DNA of 12,349 nt from an uncultured Phycisphaerales bacterium (lineage in GTDB: Bacteria > Planctomycetota > Phycisphaerae > Phycisphaerales > SM1A02). Within the stretch, counting starts at the first letter, position 1, and every line of letters starts with the position of its first letter. The notes beneath the pieces were generated by a model. The model worked only from the letters and a program-made list of their open reading frames with translations, had not been told where the DNA came from and did no database searches. A program made the position numbers and the translations under genes. Below are positions 7,196 to 12,349 of this stretch, in pieces. The stretch spans positions 1 to 12,349 of the forward strand of contig CAMPIL010000071.1 of assembly GCA_946886375.1 (NCBI GenBank), given 5' to 3'.

Positions 7196-7260
7196 GGTAC
7201 CGGTACAGGGGGCTTTACCCTGCGCGCTCATGCTGACATTGGTACCAATCAGTACCAATT
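7196..7260. promoter_or_regulatory. Clustered GTAC operator-like motifs upstream of HTH pair
   Basis: The gap upstream of the 7181 start holds four GTAC motifs: GGTACC at 7196, GGTACA at 7202, GGTACC at 7241 (within the palindrome TTGGTACCAA) and AGTACC at 7251. Read on the - strand, the distal pair forms ATTGGTAC direct repeats ten bases apart, one helical turn. CAGGG/CCCTG arms (7206-7222) lie between the two pairs. Paired, phased sites suggest cooperative binding by a small regulator, perhaps the adjacent HTH proteins. No convincing -35/-10 pair was identified. Confidence 0.5.
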
Positions 7261-7265
7261 GCGCA

Positions 7266-7964
7266 TCAGATTTTGCGATGTACGCGATTGGACCGATCAT
7301 CGACAGACTGTTCGACGGTCAACTCTTCGAGTCCCCCGGCGTAAAGAGACTCACACCGGCCGGTTCGTGGGGGCCTCAGTTTCTGGAGTGCACGAAAGGC
7401 TTTGCTCGCCGAGATGTCCCGCGCTGAGCCGCCAGTGATTTGATGTATCTCTGCTCGTGTCCTCGCGCCCGATGCAATCGCCACTGCGATCGCTTCTTCA
7501 AGTTCCTTGGCCGTGCGACGCTTGCGCTTGGCTGCGATCGATCCTGACTCGACAACGTCAAAATCAAGCATGGTGAGCAGCCAGTCAAAGTCTACGTCGG
7601 CCCACCGGCGATACGCGTAGCCGATCACTTCCTGAATGCACGAGTCGGAATCTGCTCCATCAGGCAATATTGAAAAGAACTCCGCCCAGATTTGGCCAGC
7701 GAAGTGAAGCACGGCTTCGCGAGCCGAGGAAAACCATTTGCCCTGGATGTTCAGCGGCCCACGACTGCAGAGTGCATGGAACGCTTGCCGGGTCAGCGGA
7801 GTCATCTGCTGGATGTTCCGTGTCGCCATCGCCACGTGGAACGGATTACGGCCGCCAGCGTCCTTGATCAAACAAAGTGATATCGCCAACTCCCGGATGC
7901 ACAATGTGTCCTTCTCGGCGTCGGAATAATCCTCGCCAATGTGTTGATTCGGATTTGCCGTCAT
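7266..7964 (-). CDS. Hypothetical protein with possible C-terminal HTH
   Basis: A 232-residue protein of no recognised family. The start is set at ATG 7964, which has AGGTGA at the ideal distance. A longer reading from ATG 8180 would overlap the integrase stop as ATGA, but it adds 72 Arg/Pro/Ala-rich residues that look non-coding. Residues 20-130 are mostly helical with many Trp and Phe. KRKRRTAKELEEAIAVAI (about 155-172) followed by GARTRAEIHQITGGSARDISASKAFRALQKL resembles a winged-helix or HTH segment, so DNA binding is plausible. Its ribosome site lies in one arm of a 10-bp inverted repeat (7966-8016). It sits between the intact integrase and the HTH pair, a position that would suit a regulator of the element. 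Confidence 0.6.
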   Translation of the reverse strand: MTANPNQHIGEDYSDAEKDTLCIRELAISLCLIKDAGGRNPFHVAMATRNIQQMTPLTRQAFHALCSRGPLNIQGKWFSSAREAVLHFAGQIWAEFFSILPDGADSDSCIQEVIGYAYRRWADVDFDWLLTMLDFDVVESGSIAAKRKRRTAKELEEAIAVAIASGARTRAEIHQITGGSARDISASKAFRALQKLRPPRTGRCESLYAGGLEELTVEQSVDDRSNRVHRKI

Positions 7965-7965
7965 G

Positions 7966-8016
7966 TTCACCTGCCTATGCCGGGGTCGCGAGCCGGGCGC
8001 CCGCGGGGCAGGTGAA
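7966..8016 (-). promoter_or_regulatory. 10-bp inverted repeat masking a ribosome binding site
   Basis: TTCACCTGCC (7966-7975) and GGCAGGTGAA (8007-8016) are perfect complements separated by 31 bases that also contain the palindrome CGGGCGCCCG. In the - strand transcript the arm nearest the gene contains the AGGTGA Shine-Dalgarno two bases before ATG 7964. The other arm would therefore pair with and hide the ribosome site. This would be a translational switch, unless the repeat acts as a DNA-level site for a repressor or recombinase. Confidence 0.6.
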
Positions 8017-8176
8017 TGCTCGCTGGCAGCCCGGCTCTCTCCCGGATGCGCACTCGCTTTGCAACAAGTGCGATCCTGACCGGCTATCAAGATTCTAGCA
8101 ACGCCGCGGCGACGCTGTCGCGCCGCCGCGACGACCGGACCTTGCGACCCACCTCTTGCGAAGTGGCCAACGTGTT

Positions 8177-9292
8177 TCATCCGACTTCCAGCATGACCTG
8201 ACGAACGCGAGATTGATCAACTTCCGCATAAATTGCCGTCGTAGCTGGAGTCGTGTGCCCAAGTACGGCCCGCGCAGCATCCAGCCCGAAGTCACGCCGG
8301 ATGATTGTCGCGGCCGTGTGCCGTAATTGGTTGACGGTGAAACGATGGTCGCAACGCCACCTGGCCAGCTCTTTGCGCTCTTCGTCTGTCAACGGCTTCT
8401 TGGCTTCAAGTGTGGGGTGCGGGTACGCGCGGTCGCAACCGCGCTGCACTGCACGGCAATATGACGTCACAGTGTAGCGATCGCCTGGAGACCGCTTGGG
8501 GTCTTCAACTCGATTGGTGCCCACCGTGTTTCCCCACGCGGCCGGCGTGAGGCGACTCCAGTATCGAATCTGCAGCCATTCCTGCGTTGCTTCCTGTGGC
8601 GAAAACAGATACGCGCGGGCTGCACGTCGCCGCACGAAGGGTTTGATGATCCGCTCGGCTCTAGGTCCGAAGGTCACAACGCGATCTTTCCCGTGATGCT
8701 GCGTCTTGTGTTCGACGGGTCTGTAGACCCACGGTCGGCGCGTTCGGTCAATGTCGCATGCCCGCATGATCACAACTTCCCCCGGGCGCATGCCCGTCAA
8801 GAGTTGCAGTTGAATCATCGCACGAACTACACTTGAAACGTGCTGCAGCATTCCATTGATCAACGCCTCGTCGGCGGGGCGGACTGGCTGATTCTCTTTC
8901 GCCGGCGATCGACCGGGCCGTAGAGGATCAACGATTGCGAGATCTGCCACCAACGTGGCGGAGACATATCGCCGCGGCGGCTGCGCTCCCCACCTAAAGA
9001 CGTATCGAATTTTGTTCACGCAGACATTCACGTACTTGCGCGACCATCCCAGACGGATCATGCGCTGCTGCGCGTCAATCAGGAGTTCCGCTGTCATCTC
9101 TTCGATTGCGCGGTCTTCGGCAAGTTGCAACAGCGGCCGCAACGCGCTTACAAAATGCTCTGCTGTGCCGGTCGGACGACGTGTCGATGGTTTGCGGTAG
9201 TAGCAGCGCGCCCACGCCATGAAACGATCGAACAACTGGCCGATAGTTTGAGGGCGCTCCGATTGAATTGTGATATGCTCGACCCGGGCCAT
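8177..9292 (-). CDS. Tyrosine recombinase / site-specific integrase
   Basis: A 371-residue integrase expected to catalyse integration and excision of the element by DNA strand exchange. The N-terminal core-binding domain covers about 15-105 (TIGQLFDRFMAW to KIRYVFRWG). The catalytic domain shows LTGMRPGEV (Arg near 169), EHKTQHHGK (Lys near 196), NQLRHTAAT (Asn in place of the first His, Arg near 324), VLGHTTP (His near 346) and the nucleophile Tyr in AIYAE (near 355). The Asn-for-His change is one I associate with planctomycete integrases, so the enzyme is probably active. The start is set at ATG 9292 with GGAG ten bases upstream; a GTG at 9346 would add 18 residues. A TTGACA promoter lies just upstream. 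The stop overlaps an ATG at 8180. Confidence 0.92.
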   Translation of the reverse strand: MARVEHITIQSERPQTIGQLFDRFMAWARCYYRKPSTRRPTGTAEHFVSALRPLLQLAEDRAIEEMTAELLIDAQQRMIRLGWSRKYVNVCVNKIRYVFRWGAQPPRRYVSATLVADLAIVDPLRPGRSPAKENQPVRPADEALINGMLQHVSSVVRAMIQLQLLTGMRPGEVVIMRACDIDRTRRPWVYRPVEHKTQHHGKDRVVTFGPRAERIIKPFVRRRAARAYLFSPQEATQEWLQIRYWSRLTPAAWGNTVGTNRVEDPKRSPGDRYTVTSYCRAVQRGCDRAYPHPTLEAKKPLTDEERKELARWRCDHRFTVNQLRHTAATIIRRDFGLDAARAVLGHTTPATTAIYAEVDQSRVRQVMLEVG

Positions 9293-9375
9293 TGCGAATG
9301 TGCTCCATTCGTGGTGGTCAAGGGCCGGTTTGCGTGGTTCCAACACGCGGCCGGCCCGCCTTGTTGTCTGTCCAG

Positions 9376-9404
9376 AGTGTGAGGCACCCTGCGGGCTTTG
9401 TCAA
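9376..9404 (-). promoter_or_regulatory. Sigma70-like promoter for the intact integrase
   Basis: On the - strand a consensus TTGACA (9404-9399) is followed after exactly 17 bases by CACACT (9381-9376). The latter keeps the important second A and final T of the -10 box. It lies about 85 bases upstream of the integrase ATG, in the 231-base gap between the integrase and the preceding operon. The perfect -35 is unusual in this GC-rich sequence; the -10 is weak. Confidence 0.5.
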
Positions 9405-9523
9405 GGTGATTGCCGGAGAATTGCTCCAAACGACGTTAGAATGCCCCGTGAGCCCTTCCGGGGAAGTGGACTGAGCTTGGCTGCTCCCACTCACGAAGGC
9501 CATGAGTTTGCGCCTGCGGTCAT

Positions 9524-9766
9524 TCAGGACCGCGGCCGTGGGCGGCGCCTTCTTTCTGGCAGCGCCAACCTGGACAAGCTTTCGGCGGTTTGCCCTCGAT
9601 CAAATGCCGCGATCACGTCTAATTCGACGCCGGCAATAGAACGACCAGTAATTCGCTCAATCGTCAGGGCGGCGCAGAGAAATGCACAACGAGCCTCCAT
9701 GGCGTGTCGGTACAACTCGGTGAGTTCTGGATGCGACTCATACATTGAAAAGCGCGCCGCCAGCAT
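9524..9766 (-). CDS. Small hypothetical protein
   Basis: An 80-residue helical protein with no recognised family. The first two thirds (YESHPELTELYRHAMEARCAFLCAALTIERITG) are predicted helical with paired Cys residues; the tail is Arg/Pro-rich (PERRRRPRPRS). It overlaps the end of the preceding gene by 29 bases. A second in-frame ATG at 9745 would still overlap by eight bases and is equally plausible, since neither has a strong ribosome site. It is the last cistron of the right-hand operon before the gap holding the integrase promoter. Confidence 0.5.
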   Translation of the reverse strand: MLAARFSMYESHPELTELYRHAMEARCAFLCAALTIERITGRSIAGVELDVIAAFDRGQTAESLSRLALPERRRRPRPRS

Positions 9767-10169
9767 TCAAGCCGGCGACGCGCATTGGAGAATGTTGTCG
9801 AGACGGCCGCCGCACGAACTCGATCAGCCGTCTGATTGCGGCGCTGAATCGTTGACGCAAGGTTCGATGTGCGATTGCTTGATTGACAAACCGTTCCCAG
9901 CGCGCTTGCAGTTTTGCCTGACGCTTGTCATCCCACCAATCACGCTCGTCGTCGTCGCGCAGCGCGATGTTGAACATTTGCTTCACTGCGCGATAGTCGC
10001 GAATGGTCCGCTCACTTGTGATCGTCGTCGGCTCACCTGGGATAATGACCCGGACTTGCGTTTCGTTCAGTCGCCGGATGCGGATTTGGACAGGTGATGC
10101 GTCAGCAAACGTATTGGCCCGTCGCCGCCACGCTCGCAAGGACATTGGCGGCCGCGTTGCATCTCTCAT
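9738..10169 (-). CDS. Hypothetical Arg-rich protein
   Basis: A 143-residue basic protein with no recognised family. The start is set at ATG 10169, which has AAGGAAG seven bases upstream and overlaps the preceding stop as ATGA; an ATG at 10223 lies too far inside the previous gene. PVQIRIRRLNETQVRVIIPGEP (about 25-46) looks like two beta strands. TSERTIRDYRAVKQMFNIALRDDDERDWWDDKRQAKLQARWERF (about 50-94) is strongly charged and helical and could bind nucleic acid. Its position in a tightly coupled operon suggests a shared element function, but none can be named. Confidence 0.6.
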   Translation of the reverse strand: MRDATRPPMSLRAWRRRANTFADASPVQIRIRRLNETQVRVIIPGEPTTITSERTIRDYRAVKQMFNIALRDDDERDWWDDKRQAKLQARWERFVNQAIAHRTLRQRFSAAIRRLIEFVRRPSRQHSPMRVAGLNAGGALFNV

Positions 10170-10570
10170 TGCGGAACTTCCTTGCCTTCGCCTGGGCGGG
10201 TCTGCAGGGGATCGTCTCCCCACTCACCCTCACCAGGCCCACTACTGTCAATGATGCTCTGGATGTATTCTCGCCACAAGCGCAATCGTCGCGCATCAGA
10301 TTCGCCAAGTGTCGGGTCGTGGATTCTGAATTTGATCTTAGATCGAACGCCCTCCCCATTCACTTCTCGGTTTCGAAGCATTTTTTCAGCCAGATCGAAA
10401 AAGCTACGAGGGTGAAAGAGGATCGTGTGGACAACGGTAAACTGAAAGCCGTCATCGAAGGTGATCCGGAAGTCATCATCCGAGTGGGTTTTGAAACGCC
10501 TTGGCGGGTGCAGTTCACGCGATCGCTGCAACGTCCGATGATGGATGGCTTTGATTGTCAGAAGTGGCAC
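10166..10570 (-). CDS. Hypothetical protein, GTG start
   Basis: A 134-residue protein of unknown function. It starts at GTG 10570, chosen because GGAG lies seven bases upstream. The start falls inside the 3' end of the peptidase gene in another frame, an overlap of 56 bases. DDDFRITFDDGFQFTVVHTILFH (about 30-52) suggests a beta hairpin; FDLAEKMLRNREVNG and RRLRLWREYIQSIIDSSG are helical, and the tail is Gly/Glu/Pro-rich. It runs directly into the next gene by an ATGA overlap. The overlap and the plausible ribosome sites support a real gene despite the lack of a family match. Confidence 0.55.
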   Translation of the reverse strand: MPLLTIKAIHHRTLQRSRELHPPRRFKTHSDDDFRITFDDGFQFTVVHTILFHPRSFFDLAEKMLRNREVNGEGVRSKIKFRIHDPTLGESDARRLRLWREYIQSIIDSSGPGEGEWGDDPLQTRPGEGKEVPQ

Positions 10571-11090
10571 TATCGGTCTCCGAGAAAAGAGTCTTGAAGT
10601 CGCGGTAACTCACCAACGCCACGCGAGCGGCGCGCATAATTCGCGACCATTGGTTAATCACGATCGCACGGGCCTGCTGTCGTGAATCGCAAATCTGTTC
10701 CAACATGCCTCTTGGGTTGAAAAGGCCATGCAATTCCTGTGCACAGCGAACCAGCCGGTGTTCGTCTTGTTCGCTGAAGCACTGTCCGGATGACGCGCCA
10801 AGAAGACTTTGGGCTTCTGTCCCCGCCGCAACAAACACCATCTCACTGCGCAGTCGCGCCGGATCGAAATACGAATGGCCTGTGTCACCCGACATGCACT
10901 GTCCCCCCGTTCCGTCGAGCAATATAAATAGCGTCCGGACAGGCATGCCGAGCGCCCACGCGGTGACCGCGTGACCGGCTTCATGGATCGCCGTTTGAAT
11001 GACCTCATCCGGGACCGCTGCTGGCAAATCACAATCGCGGCGAAGTGATTCGATAACCGCGCTGCCATTGATCGTTGCGTCATCTGTCAT
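10515..11090 (-). CDS. Stand-alone FtsH-like (M41) zinc-peptidase domain protein
   Basis: A 191-residue protein with the zinc metalloprotease motif IHEAGHAVTAWALG (residues 35-48; H36, H40 zinc ligands, E37 catalytic). It follows the layout of the FtsH peptidase domain: a PVRTLFIL strand after the motif, AAGTEAQSLLG near 88-98 where FtsH has its GGRAAEEL segment, and FSEQDEHRLVRCAQEL near 105-120 where FtsH has its NDLxxAT helix. D109, 73 residues after H36, fits the third zinc ligand. The AAA+ unfoldase and membrane segments of FtsH are absent, so it would act on unfolded or specific partners, or with another ATPase. The ATG overlaps the coiled-coil gene's stop as ATGA. Proteolysis of a repressor or host protein is a guess. 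Confidence 0.75.
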   Translation of the reverse strand: MTDDATINGSAVIESLRRDCDLPAAVPDEVIQTAIHEAGHAVTAWALGMPVRTLFILLDGTGGQCMSGDTGHSYFDPARLRSEMVFVAAGTEAQSLLGASSGQCFSEQDEHRLVRCAQELHGLFNPRGMLEQICDSRQQARAIVINQWSRIMRAARVALVSYRDFKTLFSETDSATSDNQSHPSSDVAAIA

Positions 11091-11545
11091 TTCGGACCAT
11101 CCGCGATCGGCATGCCCGCACCGTCAAACGCGGCATCGATGATCAACTTTTTCAATTGGGCCGAGGCTGCCTGAAGGCATGCTGCATCAATGAGTTGTGC
11201 ACGCGTTTGTAACGCTTCCCGAGCTCGCCCAAATTCATCCTGCGCGGACTCCAATTCAGCCTGTGCCGCTTGAAGCCGCCGCTCGGCCGCCGCGACGCGC
11301 GTCTCTGCTTTAGTGAGCGCTCGCTGCAAGGGCTTACGTTCGTAGAGTGGCTGGAGTCGATCGATCCATTCTCGGCATTGCATCGCCAGGTCGCGGTCAA
11401 GTTTCGGCGCGCAATCAAAATCCTTCAAGTCCGGGTGCATTGTGAGAGCATTGAGCCGAATGATGGCGTCCGTGTTCCGACCATCAGCTGCCAGATGAAC
11501 AAGCTTCACATACTCGATCAGAGCCGCGTTGACACTCACTTCCAT
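11087..11545 (-). CDS. Coiled-coil hypothetical protein
   Basis: A 152-residue protein of unknown function. The start is set at ATG 11545, with GGAG eight bases upstream; an ATG 18 bases earlier lacks a ribosome site. The N-terminal third is helical and compact (AALIEYVKLVHLAADG). Residues about 70-125 (KPLQRALTKAETRVAAAERR through AQDEFGRAREALQTR) form a long Ala/Glu/Arg-rich amphipathic helix typical of a coiled coil, so it probably dimerises or oligomerises. The stop overlaps the peptidase start. It may be a partner or substrate of that peptidase, or a structural phage-type protein; the sequence does not decide. Confidence 0.6.
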   Translation of the reverse strand: MEVSVNAALIEYVKLVHLAADGRNTDAIIRLNALTMHPDLKDFDCAPKLDRDLAMQCREWIDRLQPLYERKPLQRALTKAETRVAAAERRLQAAQAELESAQDEFGRAREALQTRAQLIDAACLQAASAQLKKLIIDAAFDGAGMPIADGPK

Positions 11546-11580
11546 GCTCCATTCTCCAATCATGTCTGTTCGGGATGGTT

Positions 11581-11817
11581 TCAGGCGCTTGCCGTTTGCC
11601 GGCGTGCAATCAGAAACGATTGCACGTCTTCACGGTTGAATCGATACAGTCGATCGCCAGCGCGGTAGAACGTTAGAAGTCCGTCGTTCGCCCAAGCAAT
11701 CACCGTGTCGCGGTGAACGCAAAGCAACTCAGCCAACTCATTGACGGTGAACCATTGCTTCCCGGCGGGAAGCGCCGGCGATGGAGTTCGTTTTGTCTTG
11801 GTCCTCATGTTGCGCAT
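11581..11817 (-). CDS. Excisionase-type HTH DNA-binding protein
   Basis: A 78-residue protein with one MerR/excisionase-type domain: WFTVNELAELLCVHRDTVIAWANDGLLTFYRAGDRLYRFNREDVQSFLIARR (about 22-72), the full HTH plus wing of the family in which an RxxxxRF-like wing precedes a C-terminal helix. Small proteins of this type act as excisionases, steering a tyrosine integrase towards excision, or as regulators. It starts at ATG 11817 or ATG 11808; a further-upstream ATG would run into the preceding gene. It begins five bases after the stop of the preceding gene. It is not closely similar to the HTH pair at 6575-7181. Confidence 0.78.
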   Translation of the reverse strand: MRNMRTKTKRTPSPALPAGKQWFTVNELAELLCVHRDTVIAWANDGLLTFYRAGDRLYRFNREDVQSFLIARRQTASA

Positions 11818-11821
11818 CTCG

Positions 11822-12241
11822 CTAAACGTGCCTCTTGAATTCTTCGATCCCCGTGAGCAGCCAACGCCGGCGAGCCGATTCATCGACCGCCGCACGCTCG
11901 TCCTGGACAGCCCACTCACTTACGCCGGCCAGATAGACTTGCCATGCAGCCAGTCGCAGCGCAGCCGGATATGCACCATCGAAACGGTGGACGGGCGGCG
12001 GCTCGTCACTGTCCGCATTGACGAAGCCAGCAAATCGCGCCTCAGCCTCCACGCGAACTGCCTCCACGCATGCCAGCAACTTGTGACGGTCTACCTCGGT
12101 TTCTTCACCTTCAACTATCTCATCGAGCAAGGTCAAGATCGCGTCGAAATACAGGTGATCACTGGCGAGCACAGTGTGTCCGCGGCTCACTTTGCACGGA
12201 CGCATGTAGTAGCGCAACCAATCCGACGTTGCATTGATCAA
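11822..12241 (-). CDS. Hypothetical acidic protein, TTG start
   Basis: A 139-residue protein with no recognised family. It begins at TTG 12241, which overlaps the preceding stop (TTGA) and has a GGGGG stretch nine bases upstream; an ATG at internal residue 13 is the alternative. LYFDAILTLLDEIVEGEETEVDRHKLLACVEAVRVEAEARF (about 31-71) is acidic and helical. AYPAALRLAAWQVYLAGVSEWAVQDERAAVDESARRRWLLTGIEEF is helical and Trp-rich. It sits immediately before the excisionase-type gene and is probably co-translated with its upstream neighbour. Confidence 0.55.
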   Translation of the reverse strand: MINATSDWLRYYMRPCKVSRGHTVLASDHLYFDAILTLLDEIVEGEETEVDRHKLLACVEAVRVEAEARFAGFVNADSDEPPPVHRFDGAYPAALRLAAWQVYLAGVSEWAVQDERAAVDESARRRWLLTGIEEFKRHV

Positions 12242-12349
12242 CGCACGAGCCCCCGAATCGCACTACGCATGTCATTGTGATGGGCCATGGCTTCCATGAT
12301 GATGGATTTGATCTGCGACCGCCGCTCATGCAACAATCGATCGAAGTCC
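12238..12349 (-). CDS. 3' end of an unidentified gene cut by the window edge
   Basis: An open frame enters from the right edge and runs 36 codons to a TGA that overlaps the TTG start of the next gene. The visible C-terminus reads DFDRLLHERRSQIKSIIMEA and then MAHHNDMRSAIRGLVR, charged and helical. The overlap with the next gene supports coding. Family cannot be assigned from this fragment. Confidence 0.5.
   Translation of the reverse strand, partial: DFDRLLHERRSQIKSIIMEAMAHHNDMRSAIRGLVR

Noticed and set aside
7965..8180. 72-residue N-terminal extension of the 7266-7964 gene from ATG 8180
   Set aside because: The ATGA overlap with the integrase stop is tempting. The extension is Arg/Pro/Ala-rich and featureless, and the internal ATG 7964 has a near-ideal ribosome site.
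9444..9463. CCCCG/CGGGG hairpin as a terminator of the right-hand operon
   Set aside because: The stem is only five base pairs with a ten-base loop and no T-run on the - strand side, too weak to call.
9524..10169. Toxin-antitoxin pair
   Set aside because: The sizes and overlap fit loosely, but neither protein shows a recognisable toxin or antitoxin motif.

Overview
The window joins a short stretch of ordinary chromosome (about 1-4200) to a mobile-element region (about 4430-12349) that continues past the right edge. The DNA is GC-rich, and the intact integrase at 8177-9292 carries an Asn-Gln-Leu-Arg-His active-site box that I associate with planctomycete integrases. I therefore favour a planctomycete host, by pattern recognition only and without a database search.

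Chromosomal part. Two adjacent inverted repeats (24-40 and 42-65) sit at the left edge. They are followed on the + strand by gnd (6-phosphogluconate dehydrogenase), a Tat-exported protein with degenerate ankyrin-like repeats, and an atypical NAD(P)-binding SDR/NmrA-like protein. A convergent HIT-family nucleotide hydrolase/phosphorylase (3637-4167, - strand) is the last host-type gene. The 259 bases after it (4168-4426) most likely hold the left junction of the inserted DNA.

Mobile-element part. Every gene from 4427 to the right edge is on the - strand, so transcription runs right to left, and many junctions are ATGA or TTGA overlaps. In transcription order the window shows: the end of an unknown gene; a hypothetical; an excisionase-type HTH protein; a coiled-coil protein; a stand-alone FtsH-type (M41) zinc-peptidase domain; three hypotheticals; a tyrosine integrase with its own promoter; a hypothetical whose ribosome binding site can be masked by a 10-bp hairpin; two tandem paralogous MerR-like HTH proteins; a winged-helix replication initiator; and a second tyrosine integrase, broken by a one-base frameshift and lacking two active-site histidines.

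Most interesting signal. The initiator gene (5700-6584) contains a tandem array of 22-bp repeats. Each is an imperfect dyad (GCGAC-TTTGG-GTCGC), and the array is followed in coding direction by a T-rich, strand-asymmetric stretch. This is the plan of the lambda O gene: winged helix, then in-gene iterons, then an AT-rich unwinding region. I propose it as an embedded replication origin. Because 22 is not a multiple of three, the repeats are read in successive frames and encode a basic linker. Other candidates for regulation are a cluster of GTAC operators upstream of the HTH pair, the RBS-masking hairpin, and a 9-bp inverted repeat inside one HTH gene. Two integrases about 2.5 kb apart suggest a decayed element next to, or overlaid by, a second one.
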